A stretch of DNA of 64,000 bases from NCBI RefSeq assembly GCF_002005445.1, contig NZ_CP014692.1, forward strand, positions 2,170,001 to 2,234,000. The letters run 5' to 3'. A program made the position numbers and the translations under genes. Below, piece by piece: positions 28,554-38,287 of the stretch; the first letter of the stretch is position 1, and each line of letters opens with the position of its first letter. Source of the stretch: Acetobacter aceti (GTDB taxonomy: Bacteria; Pseudomonadota; Alphaproteobacteria; Acetobacterales; Acetobacteraceae). Below the pieces are notes generated by a model. The model was not told where the DNA came from. It worked only from the letters and a program-made list of their open reading frames with translations, and did no database searches.

Positions 28554-30152
28554 TCAACCGCCGCGTCGTTCGCTGACAGCAAGACGACGTTCGGCCATTT
28601 TGGCAAGGCGCACGAACGGCAGACCCAGCAGCAGATAGGCCCCACCGACCATCATCCCTGTCCCGAAATAATCGAAATAGGTGGAGGACAGACGGACATA
28701 GGTCTGGCTGAGCTCCGTCAGGGTGATGATGCTGACCAGCGATGAATCTTTCAGCAAAGAGATGAAATCGTTGGTCATCACCGGCACCACGACCCGGAAG
28801 GCCTGCGGCACGACGACATAACGCAGAGCCTGAGCATGCGTCATGTTGAGGGCGGTCGCCGCTTCCATCTGCCCTCGTGCAACGGACTGCAGACCAGCGC
28901 GATAATTCTCCGCCTCATAGGCTGCGTAATTCAGTCCGAGACTGATGACGCCGGCGACAAAGGGCGAAAGGCGGATGCCGATACCTGGCAGACCATAGAA
29001 AATGAACAGCACCTGGATCAGTAGCGGCGTGCCGCGAATAACTTCAATGTAGAGCGTCGCGAGAGCTGCCGCCCATGAAGGGCCATAGCGTCGCGTCAGC
29101 GCCAGAATGAGGCCCAGAGCCACAGCCAGCACCATCGCGCAGGCGGAGACCGCCAGTGTCATGACAGCGCCCTTGCCGATCAGCGGCAGGAAGCTGGCGT
29201 AGCGATCAAAACGGGCTTTCCAGCCTTTGGTCGGTGCGGTCGCGGCGATGTAACGCTCCCATTCCGTCGGCGTGATACCGGGCTGGCTGTGATCACCGGT
29301 CCACGCCGCCATTTCGGGCGTCCACAGATTCCAGCGCGCCAGAATCCGGTGCAACGTGCCGTCCGCAACCATCGATTTCAGGGTAGCATCGACCTGCTTG
29401 CGCAGTTCAACATTGCCCCCCTTCGGGAAGGCGATTCCGTAGGATACATGCCCAACAGGAGGACCGACGATACGGAAGGCGGGGTCTGCTTCACCGTAAT
29501 AGAGCGCAATGGGTCCATCAATCAGGATCGCATCGAGACGCTTGTTGCGAAGATCCTCGAACATGTTGGATTCTTCGTCATAACCACGCACCGTGATGTC
29601 GTGGCGCTCGCCCATCATGCGTTCGGCCAGCGTATCCTTCACCGTGCCGATGACATGGCCGCCGAGACGCTCGAATGAATCCAGTCCGGCCTGATCACGA
29701 CGCACGACGATACGCTCGGAGGTCATGTAGTAAGGCTGGCTGAAATCGATCGCCTCGATATGCTCCGGCGTCATTTCGATGCCGCAGATGACCATCAGGT
29801 AGAAGTTGCGTTCGAGCCCCGGAATCAGGCCATCCCAGTCGTTCTGCACGAACTGGGCTTCGCGCCCGAGACGGCGGCCGATTTCTTCCATGATGTCGTA
29901 TTCGTAACCGCTCATGCGGTTTTCGTCAGACGGATCATGAAAGGTGTAAGGCACGTTGGACGTTCCGTCAGCACCCCACTTCATGACCGTGGAGGACGGA
30001 TCTGCCGTTGCGGACGCCGTTATCGGCTCCGGCTGGGGTCGCTCGGCAACCGGTGTATTCTCCGCCCATGCGGAAGCGCCCTGCAAAGCAATTCCGATGA
30101 CAGCGAAACCGACCAGAAAACGCGCACGAAGCCGCGAAAAAACGGAAGTCAT
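28554..30152 (-). CDS. Amino-acid ABC transporter, fused substrate-binding protein and permease
   Basis: This 532-residue fusion starts with a signal sequence ending near SAWAEN. A solute-binding domain of the polar amino-acid family occupies about residues 60-280 (GYEYDIMEEIGRRLGREAQF, IDFSQPYYMTSERIVV). The membrane part from about 315 carries HisM/GlnP-type permease motifs (YIEVIRGTPLLIQVLFIFYG, AYEAENYRAGLQSVARGQME, with the EAA loop). Import of a polar amino acid such as glutamine or an acidic residue is the likely role. The ATG overlaps the stop of the ATPase gene as ATGA. Confidence 0.9.
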   Translation of the reverse strand: MTSVFSRLRARFLVGFAVIGIALQGASAWAENTPVAERPQPEPITASATADPSSTVMKWGADGTSNVPYTFHDPSDENRMSGYEYDIMEEIGRRLGREAQFVQNDWDGLIPGLERNFYLMVICGIEMTPEHIEAIDFSQPYYMTSERIVVRRDQAGLDSFERLGGHVIGTVKDTLAERMMGERHDITVRGYDEESNMFEDLRNKRLDAILIDGPIALYYGEADPAFRIVGPPVGHVSYGIAFPKGGNVELRKQVDATLKSMVADGTLHRILARWNLWTPEMAAWTGDHSQPGITPTEWERYIAATAPTKGWKARFDRYASFLPLIGKGAVMTLAVSACAMVLAVALGLILALTRRYGPSWAAALATLYIEVIRGTPLLIQVLFIFYGLPGIGIRLSPFVAGVISLGLNYAAYEAENYRAGLQSVARGQMEAATALNMTHAQALRYVVVPQAFRVVVPVMTNDFISLLKDSSLVSIITLTELSQTYVRLSSTYFDYFGTGMMVGGAYLLLGLPFVRLAKMAERRLAVSERRGG

Positions 30153-30853
30153 GCCGAGGCTCCCAGAAGAAAGCGTCGCGTCCGGGGATCGCGCGGGTTG
30201 TCATACATCTCGTCAGGGTCGCCGATTTCGATGATCTCGCCACCATCCATGAACACGATCTTGTCGGAGGCGGCGCGGGCGAAGTTCATGTCGTGTGTCA
30301 CGACAATCTGCGTCATGCCTTCGCGGTCCAGCGCCCGCATGACTTCGAGCACTTCCTCCGCGACGCGTGGGTCGAGCGCGGACGTCGGTTCGTCGTAGAG
30401 CATCACGTCCGGGCGCATGGCGAGCGCACGGGCAATGGCCGCACGCTGCTGCTGACCGCCGGAAAGCGTGGCCGGATAGCGCAGGCACGCCGCCTCAAGA
30501 CCGACCTTGGCGAGCAGTTCACGCGCTTCAGCCTCTGCCACGGCAGCTGATACCTTCTTAACCACGCGCGGCGCGATCATCACGTTGTCCAGCACCGTGC
30601 GATGCGGAAAAAGATTGAAGGACTGGAACACCATGCCGACATGCGCACGCAGTCTGTGCGCATGCGCTTCATCGGCGGCTTTCCAGGGACCACCTGAACG
30701 ACGGATGCTGTCGTCGGCGATCGTCACAGTGCCTTCGTCGGGAATTTCCAGAAAATTCAGACACCGCAGAAAGGTGGATTTTCCGCACCCCGAAGGTCCG
30801 ATGATGGAAATGAGCTCTCCCCGTTCAACGGTCAGAGACACTCCATTGAGCAC
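30149..30853 (-). CDS. Amino-acid ABC transporter ATP-binding protein
   Basis: This GlnQ/HisP-type ATPase powers the fused binding protein-permease. Walker A GPSGCGKST, the Q-loop, signature LSGGQQQRAAIARAL, Walker B VMLYDEPTSALDP and the switch His in VVTHDMNFAR are all present. The only canonical start is the GTG at 30853, giving 234 residues. The conserved reading frame clearly continues upstream with ESISKTFDSNK, which contains the aromatic A-loop residue, yet no ATG, GTG or TTG opens it. A strong terminator closes the acnA side just before this. See findings for the start problem. Confidence 0.88.
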   Translation of the reverse strand: MLNGVSLTVERGELISIIGPSGCGKSTFLRCLNFLEIPDEGTVTIADDSIRRSGGPWKAADEAHAHRLRAHVGMVFQSFNLFPHRTVLDNVMIAPRVVKKVSAAVAEAEARELLAKVGLEAACLRYPATLSGGQQQRAAIARALAMRPDVMLYDEPTSALDPRVAEEVLEVMRALDREGMTQIVVTHDMNFARAASDKIVFMDGGEIIEIGDPDEMYDNPRDPRTRRFLLGASA

Positions 30854-30910
30854 CTTGTTTGAATCAAACGTTTTACTGATCGATTCAGCACAGAGTACCG
30901 TTTCAACGCA

Positions 30911-30946
30911 AAAGGCTGGCCCGGAATTCTCCGGGCCAGCCTTTTT
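30911..30946. terminator. Bidirectional terminator behind acnA
   Basis: An 11-bp GC-rich stem (30914-30924 with 30931-30941) has T tracts on both strands. It lies just past the acnA stop and within about 60 bases of the ABC ATPase GTG. Confidence 0.85.
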
Positions 30947-30974
30947 GCCATCGTCATGAAGAGACGGAGTTGTA

Positions 30975-33668
30975 TCAGGCAGCTTTCAGCATCCCACGCA
31001 AGACGTACTGGAGAATGCCACCATGACGGTAATATTCGACCTCGTCCAGCGTATCTATGCGACAAAGCAGTGACACTTTTTCTGTCGTTCCATCGGCGCG
31101 GGTGATGACCAGCGTCACGTCCATGCGTGGCGTAATCTTCTCAAGTCCGATGATGTCGAAGGTCTCGTCGCCCTTCAGATTCAGCGTCTTGCGATCCGTG
31201 CCTTCCTTGAAGAGCAGCGGCAGAACGCCCATGCCCACAAGGTTGGAGCGATGGATACGCTCGAAGCTTTCGGCGATGACCGCCTTCACGCCCAGAAGCA
31301 GCGTGCCCTTGGCCGCCCAGTCACGGGACGAACCCATGCCGTATTCCTTGCCGCCGATGACGACGAGGGGCGTGCCCTTCTCCTTGTAGTCCATGGCCAC
31401 ATCGTAGATGAAGCCCTGCTTGCCGTCGGCAAATTTGGACAGGCCGCCTTCCGTACCAGGGCACATCTCGTTCTTGATGCGGATGTTGGCGAACGTGCCA
31501 CGCACCATGATCCGGTCATTGCCGCGACGTGAGCCGTAGGAGTTGAAGTCCTTTGGTTCCACACCATGCTCGATCAGATACTTGCCTGCGGGAGAGTCCT
31601 TCTTGATCGAACCGGCCGGAGAAATGTGATCGGTGGTGATGTTGTCGCCCAGCAGAGCCAGAAGACGCGCGCCCTTGATGTCACTGGTTGTGCCCGATGG
31701 CTCGGCGGGCATGTTCTTGAAGTACGGCGGATCCTGCACGTACGTTGACTTCGGATCCCACTTGTAGGTCTGCGAACCGGTCGCAACCTTGAGATCCTGC
31801 CATTCCTTCGTGCCCTTATCCACCGTGCTGTAACGCTTGATGAACTCGTCACGGTTGATGGAAGACCCCATCAGCGCGGCGATTTCCTTGTTTGAAGGCC
31901 AGATGTCCTTCAGGTAAACCGGCTTGCCGTCCTTGGACGTGCCGAGCGGTTCCTTCGTGATATCCTTGCGCATCGTGCCGAGCAGCGAATAGGCCACGAC
32001 CAGTGGCGGGCTGGCGAGGTAGTTCGCACGCACGTTCGGCGAGATACGGCCTTCGAAGTTACGGTTACCGGACAGAACCGAAACAGCGATCAGCTTGTTG
32101 TTCTCGATGGCGTCGACAATGTTGTCAGCCAGCGGGCCGGAGTTGCCGATACAGGTCGTGCAGCCGTAACCGACCGTGTTGAAGCCGAGCGCGTCAAGGT
32201 CTTCACTCAGGTTGGCGCGGTTCAGGTAGTCGGTGACAACCTGCGAACCGGGAGCCAGCGACGTCTTGACCCATGGCTTCGGCTTCAGGCCGAGGGCGCG
32301 CGCCTTGCGGGCGACGAGACCGGCGGCAATCAGCACGGCAGGGTTGGATGTATTGGTGCAGGACGTAATCGCCGCGATGACGATATCGCCGTTGCCCAGT
32401 TCGTAATTGGTGTTGGCGACCGGGAACTTCCTGTCCTTGTCGGCTTCGGCCACACCAAGGCCCGACGTCAGCTCTTTTTCGAATGCCGTTGTTGCTTCGG
32501 TCAGAACAACGCGATCCTGTGGACGCTTCGGGCCGGAGATGGACGGCACAACCGTCGAGAGATCGAGTTCGAGCGTATCGGTGAAGACCGGCTCAGCCGT
32601 TTCCGCCGTGCGGAACATGCCCTGCGCCTTGTAGTATTCCTCAACCAGCTTGATGCGGTGAGAATCACGACCTGTCTCGTGCAGATAGTCGAGCGTGAGT
32701 TTATCGACCGGGAAGAAACCACAGGTCGCGCCATATTCCGGCGCCATGTTGGCGATCGTCGCACGGTCGGCAACCGGCAGATGGTCGAGAGCCGGACCGA
32801 AAAACTCGACGAATTTGCCGACAACGCCCTTCTTGCGGAGCATCTGGGTGACGGTCAGCACCAGATCGGTCGCCGTAGCGCCTTCAGGCAGTTTGCCCGT
32901 CAGTCTGAAGCCGATGACGTCAGGAATAAGCATGGCGATCGGCTGGCCGAGCATGGCGGCTTCAGCTTCGATACCGCCAACACCCCAGCCCAGAACGCCC
33001 AGGCCGTTGACCATGGTCGTATGGGAGTCGGTGCCGTAGAGCGTGTCCGGATAGACATACTCCTTACCGCCGACTTCGGCTGTCCAGGCGACCTGAGCGA
33101 TATATTCGAGGTTCACCTGATGGCAGATGCCTGTGTCGGGCGGAACGACCGAGAAGTTCTCGAACGCTTCCTGACCCCAGCGCAGAAACGCATAGCGCTC
33201 GCCGTTACGGTCGAACTCCATGGTGATGTTCTTCTGGAGCGCATCCGGTGTGCCGTAGACGTCCACCATCACCGAATGGTCGATGACGAGGTTGACCGGC
33301 ACCAGAGGATTCACCTTTTCCGGATTACCTTTCAGCTGCACGATGCCATCACGCATCGCGGCGAGGTCCACCACACCCGGAACGCCGGTGAAATCCTGCA
33401 TGAGGATACGCGACGGCTTGAAAGGCACTTCTTTCGTGCTGCGGGCATTTTCCAGCCAGCCTGCGATGGCCTTGGCGTCATCCTGAGTATAAGAGCGACC
33501 GTCTTCGAAACGCAGGACGTTCTCAAGCAGCACTTTAAGGCTTACCGGGAGACGATCTACAGTGCCGATGGTTTTCTCGGCCTCCGGGATTGAGAAATAA
33601 TGGTAGGTCTTGCCGTCAACCTTGAGCTCGCGCCCGGTTTTCAACGAATCGTGGCCAACCGCTTTCAT
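30975..33668 (-). CDS. acnA: Aconitate hydratase A
   Basis: This 897-residue [4Fe-4S] enzyme isomerises citrate to isocitrate in the TCA cycle. Cluster-ligand Cys residues are visible in [12 protein letters not shown] and in [14 protein letters not shown]. The mobile C-terminal domain contains [15 protein letters not shown] and [15 protein letters not shown]. The ATG at 33668 (MKAVGHDSL) follows a strong GGAGGG site. The open frame runs 22 codons further upstream but into the leader RNA region. Stem-loops upstream may form a structured leader, and a bidirectional terminator follows the gene. Confidence 0.96.
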   Translation of the reverse strand: MKAVGHDSLKTGRELKVDGKTYHYFSIPEAEKTIGTVDRLPVSLKVLLENVLRFEDGRSYTQDDAKAIAGWLENARSTKEVPFKPSRILMQDFTGVPGVVDLAAMRDGIVQLKGNPEKVNPLVPVNLVIDHSVMVDVYGTPDALQKNITMEFDRNGERYAFLRWGQEAFENFSVVPPDTGICHQVNLEYIAQVAWTAEVGGKEYVYPDTLYGTDSHTTMVNGLGVLGWGVGGIEAEAAMLGQPIAMLIPDVIGFRLTGKLPEGATATDLVLTVTQMLRKKGVVGKFVEFFGPALDHLPVADRATIANMAPEYGATCGFFPVDKLTLDYLHETGRDSHRIKLVEEYYKAQGMFRTAETAEPVFTDTLELDLSTVVPSISGPKRPQDRVVLTEATTAFEKELTSGLGVAEADKDRKFPVANTNYELGNGDIVIAAITSCTNTSNPAVLIAAGLVARKARALGLKPKPWVKTSLAPGSQVVTDYLNRANLSEDLDALGFNTVGYGCTTCIGNSGPLADNIVDAIENNKLIAVSVLSGNRNFEGRISPNVRANYLASPPLVVAYSLLGTMRKDITKEPLGTSKDGKPVYLKDIWPSNKEIAALMGSSINRDEFIKRYSTVDKGTKEWQDLKVATGSQTYKWDPKSTYVQDPPYFKNMPAEPSGTTSDIKGARLLALLGDNITTDHISPAGSIKKDSPAGKYLIEHGVEPKDFNSYGSRRGNDRIMVRGTFANIRIKNEMCPGTEGGLSKFADGKQGFIYDVAMDYKEKGTPLVVIGGKEYGMGSSRDWAAKGTLLLGVKAVIAESFERIHRSNLVGMGVLPLLFKEGTDRKTLNLKGDETFDIIGLEKITPRMDVTLVITRADGTTEKVSLLCRIDTLDEVEYYRHGGILQYVLRGMLKAA

Positions 33669-33689
33669 AAGTATTCCCTCCGCGACAAC

Positions 33690-33790
33690 AGCATCCCGCT
33701 GGTATGTCGAACCGGTAGCTCTCCCATCAATCATGGGTGAGCGCCTCTACCCGGGAAGAGTCCCGAGTCACCAGCTTGATCTCTGATCGG
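33690..33790 (-). promoter_or_regulatory. Structured 5' leader of acnA (candidate RNA element)
   Basis: Several stems lie in the acnA leader. One is CCCAT/ATGGG (33723-33727 with 33733-33737). Another is an 8-bp ACCCGGGA-type stem (33749-33756 with 33761-33768, one G-T pair), enclosed by GGTGA/TCACC (33736-33740 with 33768-33772). It matches no riboswitch I recognise. Confidence 0.35.
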
Positions 33791-33971
33791 TGGTAGAACA
33801 TACCGGGGGCACGCCTAGGCACAAGCACACCGGCGACCACAAGAACGCGAGCAGGACGAAAAGCCCTCTTCCTGTGGTCACAAACAGGGGAACAGGCTCA
33901 TCTCGGACACACCCTCCCTTTCTGCAACGCTCGAAGCGCAAGACATCACGGTTTTTCGTGGAGAGCGGCTT

Positions 33972-34556
33972 GTGCTGGATCAGGTCAGCCTTTCCCTCTC
34001 CGCAGGTGAGGCGATGCTGCTGACAGGCCCGAACGGCGCGGGCAAAAGCACGCTGATGCGTGTTCTGGCCGGGCTGAGAAAACCGGACTCCGGCCAGTTG
34101 TTGTGGCAGGGCGGGAATGTCTTCGCCGATCGCATGAGCTACTCACAGAACATTGCCTATCTCGGCCATCAGGATGCTCTGAAGCCGGGACTGACTCTGG
34201 CGGAAAATCTCTCGGTGTTCTCTCATGGCGCTTCTCTTGATGAAGCATTCGACAGTTTCGATCTGCGCTATCTGGCCGACACGCCGGTCCGTCTGCTTTC
34301 CGCCGGACAGAAACGACGCGCCGCCCTCGCCCGCGTGATTCTCGCCCAGGCTCCGCTCTGGCTTCTGGACGAACCGAGTCTCGGACTGGACGCCCATTCT
34401 GTCACACGACTTGGGGAAGCGCTGCGCCGTCACCGGCAAACGGGGGGCATGATCATCGCCACCACCCATGTGCCGCTCCCGCTTGATGATGTGCGCCACC
34501 TGACACTGTCAGGCGTGCCGGTGGACGACTGGACCGGGGAGTTCGTCGACGCATGA
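33972..34556 (+). CDS. ccmA: Haem exporter ATP-binding protein CcmA
   Basis: This is the ATPase of the CcmAB(CD) complex used in system I cytochrome c maturation, where it releases haem-loaded CcmE. Walker A GPNGAGKSTLMRVLAGL, signature LSAGQKRRAALAR and Walker B PLWLLDEPSLGLD are clear. From the GTG at 33972 it is 194 residues. The frame upstream encodes family-like sequence (LEAQDITVFRGERL) back to about 33900, but only an ATC at 33900, after AGGGGA, could open it. The annotated start may therefore be too short. The stop overlaps the ccmB ATG. Confidence 0.88.
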   Translation: MLDQVSLSLSAGEAMLLTGPNGAGKSTLMRVLAGLRKPDSGQLLWQGGNVFADRMSYSQNIAYLGHQDALKPGLTLAENLSVFSHGASLDEAFDSFDLRYLADTPVRLLSAGQKRRAALARVILAQAPLWLLDEPSLGLDAHSVTRLGEALRRHRQTGGMIIATTHVPLPLDDVRHLTLSGVPVDDWTGEFVDA

Positions 34557-35221
34557 TACGCCTGTTTCTTGGTATTATCGGACGTGACCTGCGCCTCGCC
34601 CTGCGTCATGGGGCGGACACGCTCGGTGCTGTGCTGTTCTTTATCCTTGCGGGCGCGCTGTTCCCTCTCGCCCTCGGTCCGTCTCCGGACCTGCTGCGAC
34701 GCATGGCCCCCGGCGTCATCTGGGTCTGCGCCCTGCTCGCCTCTCTCCTGCCACTTGATCGTCTTTTCGGCTCGGAACTCGAGGACGGGTCACTGGACCA
34801 CCTGCTTCTGACCGGCCTGCCGCCCGCCCTCGTCGCGCTGGCGAAGATGACGGCGCACTGGCTGACGACCGGACTCCCCCTTCTGGTCGCGGCTTTTCCG
34901 ATGGCCATCATGCTCAATCTGCCGACACAGGCCTTTCCGGCGCTGATGGCAGGCTTGATCCCCGGCACCATAGGCCTGTCGCTTTTTGGCGGCATGGCGG
35001 CTTCGATTGTGCTGGGTGCGCGACGTGGCGGTGTTCTGCTTCCACTTCTTGTACTGCCGCTCGTCACGCCGGTGCTGATTTTTGGAGCGGCTGCTGTCGA
35101 TGCCGCCCGAAGCGGGATCAACTGGGCGCCTGACATGGAACTGCTTCTGGCTGTCCTGGCCGTAGCGCTCCCGCTCTGCCCCCTCGCGGCCGGATCAGGC
35201 CTGCGGGCAGCAGCGGAATAA
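34553..35221 (+). CDS. ccmB: Haem exporter membrane protein CcmB
   Basis: This 222-residue integral membrane protein has six predicted helices and is the permease partner of CcmA in cytochrome c maturation. Family features include MIRLFLGIIGRDLRLALRHG at the N-terminus, LLPLDRLFGSELEDGSLDHL and the LVALAKMTAHWLTTGLPLL helix. Its ATG overlaps the ccmA stop as ATGA, so translation is coupled. ccmC and later genes are not downstream, because the next gene is convergent. The rest of the pathway must lie elsewhere. Confidence 0.92.
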   Translation: MIRLFLGIIGRDLRLALRHGADTLGAVLFFILAGALFPLALGPSPDLLRRMAPGVIWVCALLASLLPLDRLFGSELEDGSLDHLLLTGLPPALVALAKMTAHWLTTGLPLLVAAFPMAIMLNLPTQAFPALMAGLIPGTIGLSLFGGMAASIVLGARRGGVLLPLLVLPLVTPVLIFGAAAVDAARSGINWAPDMELLLAVLAVALPLCPLAAGSGLRAAAE

Positions 35222-35230
35222 ACCGCCGCC

Positions 35231-36520
35231 CTAGTTTTCCGCGAGCACCTGCCGACTCGCCTTGACGCGGGTCACGCGACGGCCTTCCATTTCCAGCACT
35301 TCAAACAGCCAGCCGGAAAAGACGACCTTGTCCGCAACGGCGGGAACGCGACGCAGCAGTGCAAGAATCAGGCCGCCGAGAGTGTGATAGTCCCCCTCAC
35401 CCGGCAGTTCACCGAGTCCAAGGCGGTCTTTGACCTCATCGGCAGGTTCCGACCCTTCAAGGATCACCACGTCACCGGGCTTGACCGAGAGCAGCGTATG
35501 CTGACCGTGCTCGTTCACCTCGCCTACAATGGCGTCGAACAGGTCGGATGCCGTCACGATCCCTTCGAATGAGCCGTATTCATCCACGACAAGCGCGATG
35601 CCCAGCGGGATAGAGCGCATCCGTTCGAGCATATCGAGTGCGGAGATGGAGTCAGGCACCACCACCGGCTGCCTGAGTCCGGCCTCGATCGACACCGGCA
35701 TGCCATCAAGCAGACGGTCCAGCATGTCACTGGCGAGAATCACCCCGACAGGATTATCCACCCCGCCCTCGCAGACCACCAGACGGGAAAAAGTCGTCGT
35801 GCGCAGCGTGGAGACCAGAACATCGCGCGGCACATGGCGTTCGATCCAGATGATCTCGTTACGCGGGGTCATGATCGCCCGGACAGGGCGATCGGCCAGA
35901 CGCAGGAGACGCTCGATCATCGTCCGTTCTTCATGTTCAAGAACGCCGGACTGAGCTCCCTCGAGCAGGACAGCCCGCAACTCCTCTTCCGTCAGAGTCT
36001 GTCTGTCCGCAACCGGCACACGAAGCAGCTTCAGCACCAGATTTGAAGACAGCCGGAGAAACCAGACAAAGGGTCTGGCGACCATTCCCAGCACATCGAG
36101 CGGCACGGCGAGCATCGCCGCAATCTGCTCGGGATACTGAAGCGCCAGTTGCTTTGGCACCAGTTCGCCCAGAACCAGCATCAGGCCCGTGATGGCAAAC
36201 ACGACCACAACCATGGAGATATCTTCGGCAAACGGCCGCAGGGACTCAAACTGGGCCAGCCAGGGCGTCAGCGCGGCTTCAATCTTCACGCCGCCGAAGG
36301 TGCCTTCCAGAATCGACACCAGCGTCATGCCGATCTGCACGGTCGGCAGGAAGCGTTGTGGATCATCCGCCAGCTTGAGCGCCCGTTCAGCGCCCCTCAC
36401 CCCCTGACTCTGAAGCATTACGAGGCGTGCCCGCTTCAGTGAAATCAGCGCCAGTTCTCCCATGGCGAAAACGCCATTCAGTATGACGAGCAGGAGAATG
36501 ATCAGAATAGAAACAGTCAT
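35231..36520 (-). CDS. CNNM/CorC-type membrane protein with CBS domains (hemolysin family)
   Basis: This 429-residue inner-membrane protein has an N-terminal DUF21/CNNM domain with about four membrane helices (residues 1-190). Two CBS domains follow (MTPRNEIIWIERH to about residue 330, including IALVVDEYGSFEGIVTASDL), then a C-terminal CorC/HlyC domain (YHTLGGLILALLRRVPAVAD). Members are implicated in Mg2+ or Co2+ efflux, and the old hemolysin label is historical. It is convergent with ccmB, nine bases away. The ATG at 36520 ends a frame starting MTVSILIILLLVILNG. Confidence 0.9.
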   Translation of the reverse strand: MTVSILIILLLVILNGVFAMGELALISLKRARLVMLQSQGVRGAERALKLADDPQRFLPTVQIGMTLVSILEGTFGGVKIEAALTPWLAQFESLRPFAEDISMVVVVFAITGLMLVLGELVPKQLALQYPEQIAAMLAVPLDVLGMVARPFVWFLRLSSNLVLKLLRVPVADRQTLTEEELRAVLLEGAQSGVLEHEERTMIERLLRLADRPVRAIMTPRNEIIWIERHVPRDVLVSTLRTTTFSRLVVCEGGVDNPVGVILASDMLDRLLDGMPVSIEAGLRQPVVVPDSISALDMLERMRSIPLGIALVVDEYGSFEGIVTASDLFDAIVGEVNEHGQHTLLSVKPGDVVILEGSEPADEVKDRLGLGELPGEGDYHTLGGLILALLRRVPAVADKVVFSGWLFEVLEMEGRRVTRVKASRQVLAEN

Positions 36521-36620
36521 GACATCCGAACGCAGGGAACAGGATCAAAAAGAAAAAAGGGCAGAACCCACCGGTCCCGCCCCATATAGTGCAGTCTGTG
36601 TCGATTATCTAACGCGCGGT

Positions 36621-37817
36621 TCAGTCTGCGGCGTCAACAGGCTCGGCCTTCTCTGAAGCCGATGCGCTGACCACTGTGGTGACCCGCGGCGGCTTGGCCG
36701 GTTTCTTGCGGGCGACGATTTCTTCCAGCTTCTCTTCGACCTGCTCGGAGTAGTTGTACTGGGCAGGACGCTGGTTCGCCAGAGAGATTTCCGGAGCCAT
36801 CGGCTTCTCGGTCTCGGGCCCGAACAGGGCCACCTTGGCGATGTGCCACGGACGCTTCACGGCATCCATGACAGCCGTGGACTCATAGCCGGAATGGACC
36901 ATGCAGTCGGCGCACTTTTCATAGTTGCCAGTGCCGTAATCATCCCACTTCGTGTCGCTCATCAGTTCGTTGAACGACTTGGCGTAACCCTCGCCGAGCA
37001 GGTAGCAGGGACGCTGCCAGCCGAATACGTTGCGAAGCGGCTTGCCCCACGGTGTGCAGTGGTAGGTCTCGTTACCAGCGAGGAAGTTCAGGAACAGAGG
37101 CGACTGCGTAAAGCGCCACTTGTGACCCTTCCCGAGGCGGAAGATCTCACGGAACAGCTGCTTCGTCTTCTGACGGTTCAGGAAGTGCTCCTGATCAGGC
37201 GCGCGCTCGTAGGCGTAGCCCGGAGCGGTCATGATTCCGTCAACGCCCATGGCCATCACTTCATCAAAGAAGGCCGCCACACGCTTCGGGTCAGAACCGT
37301 CGAACAGGGTGCAGTTGATGGAGACACGGAAGCCGCGCGCCTTGGCTTTCTTGATTGCCGCGACAGCACGCTCGTACACGCCTTCCTGACAGACGGAGGC
37401 GTCATGCATCTCCTTGTCACCGTCAAGATGCACGTCCCATGAGAAGAACGGGTTCGGCTCGAAATCGTCCATCTTCTTCTCGAGCAGAAGGGCGTTCGTG
37501 CAGAGATAGACATACTTCTTGCGGTCGATCAGCGCCCGGACAAGCTCCGGCATCTCTTTGTGAAGAAGAGGTTCACCGCCGGCGATGGCGATAACCGGCG
37601 CACCGGCCTCCGCATCTGCATCAAGACACTCCTGAAGGCTGAGGCGCTGGTTCAGGATAGCCGCCGGATAGTCGATCTTGCCGCAACCTGCGCAGGCAAG
37701 GTTGCATCGGAACAACGGCTCCAGCATCAGCACGAGGGGATAACGCTGCCTGCGGGTAATATGCTGTTTGACAACATACGCACCGACCCGGACAGCCTGC
37801 ATCAAAGGTACCGCCAT
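36621..37817 (-). CDS. hpnH: Hopanoid biosynthesis radical SAM protein HpnH
   Basis: This 398-residue radical SAM enzyme adds the adenosyl group to diploptene, the first step of C35 hopanoid side-chain synthesis. The iron-sulfur motif CNLACAGC is at Cys38, Cys42 and Cys45, followed by the GGEPLLH segment of the SAM site. The ATG at 37817 (MAVPLMQAVRV) has a GAGGAG ribosome site nine bases upstream. The longer open frame is ignored. It diverges from dxs and the rest of the hpn block. The C-terminal tail past about residue 340 is Lys/Pro/Ala-rich and likely flexible. Confidence 0.95.
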   Translation of the reverse strand: MAVPLMQAVRVGAYVVKQHITRRQRYPLVLMLEPLFRCNLACAGCGKIDYPAAILNQRLSLQECLDADAEAGAPVIAIAGGEPLLHKEMPELVRALIDRKKYVYLCTNALLLEKKMDDFEPNPFFSWDVHLDGDKEMHDASVCQEGVYERAVAAIKKAKARGFRVSINCTLFDGSDPKRVAAFFDEVMAMGVDGIMTAPGYAYERAPDQEHFLNRQKTKQLFREIFRLGKGHKWRFTQSPLFLNFLAGNETYHCTPWGKPLRNVFGWQRPCYLLGEGYAKSFNELMSDTKWDDYGTGNYEKCADCMVHSGYESTAVMDAVKRPWHIAKVALFGPETEKPMAPEISLANQRPAQYNYSEQVEEKLEEIVARKKPAKPPRVTTVVSASASEKAEPVDAAD

Positions 37818-38287
37818 TACGCTCTGCTCCTCAGGTCGGTGTTGACACCGACATCCAATCAAGTTGCGGACATAATATGGCCATGTCCGGAAAGAAGAAT
37901 AGAAACCGTCTCGTGGCTCAGACCTGCGGACAAGTCATGGCGCGTGTGTGCATCGAGGGCACCACGCATTCGGATTGACGCCTATATAATAATCGCCTTC
38001 TCGCACTCAAGTGCGGATTGGACAATTGTTGCATTAACACCACACCCACTGATCATTCGGAAAAAGCCCCTTGCAACTCTCCCTGAAACACGACCAAGCA
38101 GGCCGGACTTTTTAATGATCCGACATTCCGTTCGTCTGCAATCACATGGGTTCCGTGAACCCGGATGCCTGAGTGTCACCAGACACCATATTTCAAAAGC
38201 TGTGAAAACGTCTCGACACCCGGACGTTTCAATGGCTCCACACAGACGAGCCTGTCGGTGAGACACAGACGATGGATGTGAGACGTC
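37818..38287. promoter_or_regulatory. hpnH-dxs divergent control region
   Basis: No gene is seen in these 470 bases. Two inverted repeats lie near hpnH: TCGGTG/CACCGA (37836-37841 with 37846-37851), next to its ribosome site, and CGGACAT/ATGTCCG (37867-37873 with 37883-37889). The latter is a candidate operator. A TATAAT at 37985-37990 lacks a matching -35 element at normal spacing. Confidence 0.4.

Noticed and set aside
32658..33593. 311-codon plus-strand frame inside acnA
   Set aside because: It is antisense to intact aconitase motifs and shows no domain.
33790..34023. Plus-strand frame overlapping the start of ccmA
   Set aside because: Walker A and the upstream CcmA-like sequence are in a different frame. 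This frame has no similarity to anything known.
37985..37990. TATAAT as the dxs or hpnH -10 box
   Set aside because: The only TTGAC-like hexamer nearby is six bases away, which is not promoter spacing.
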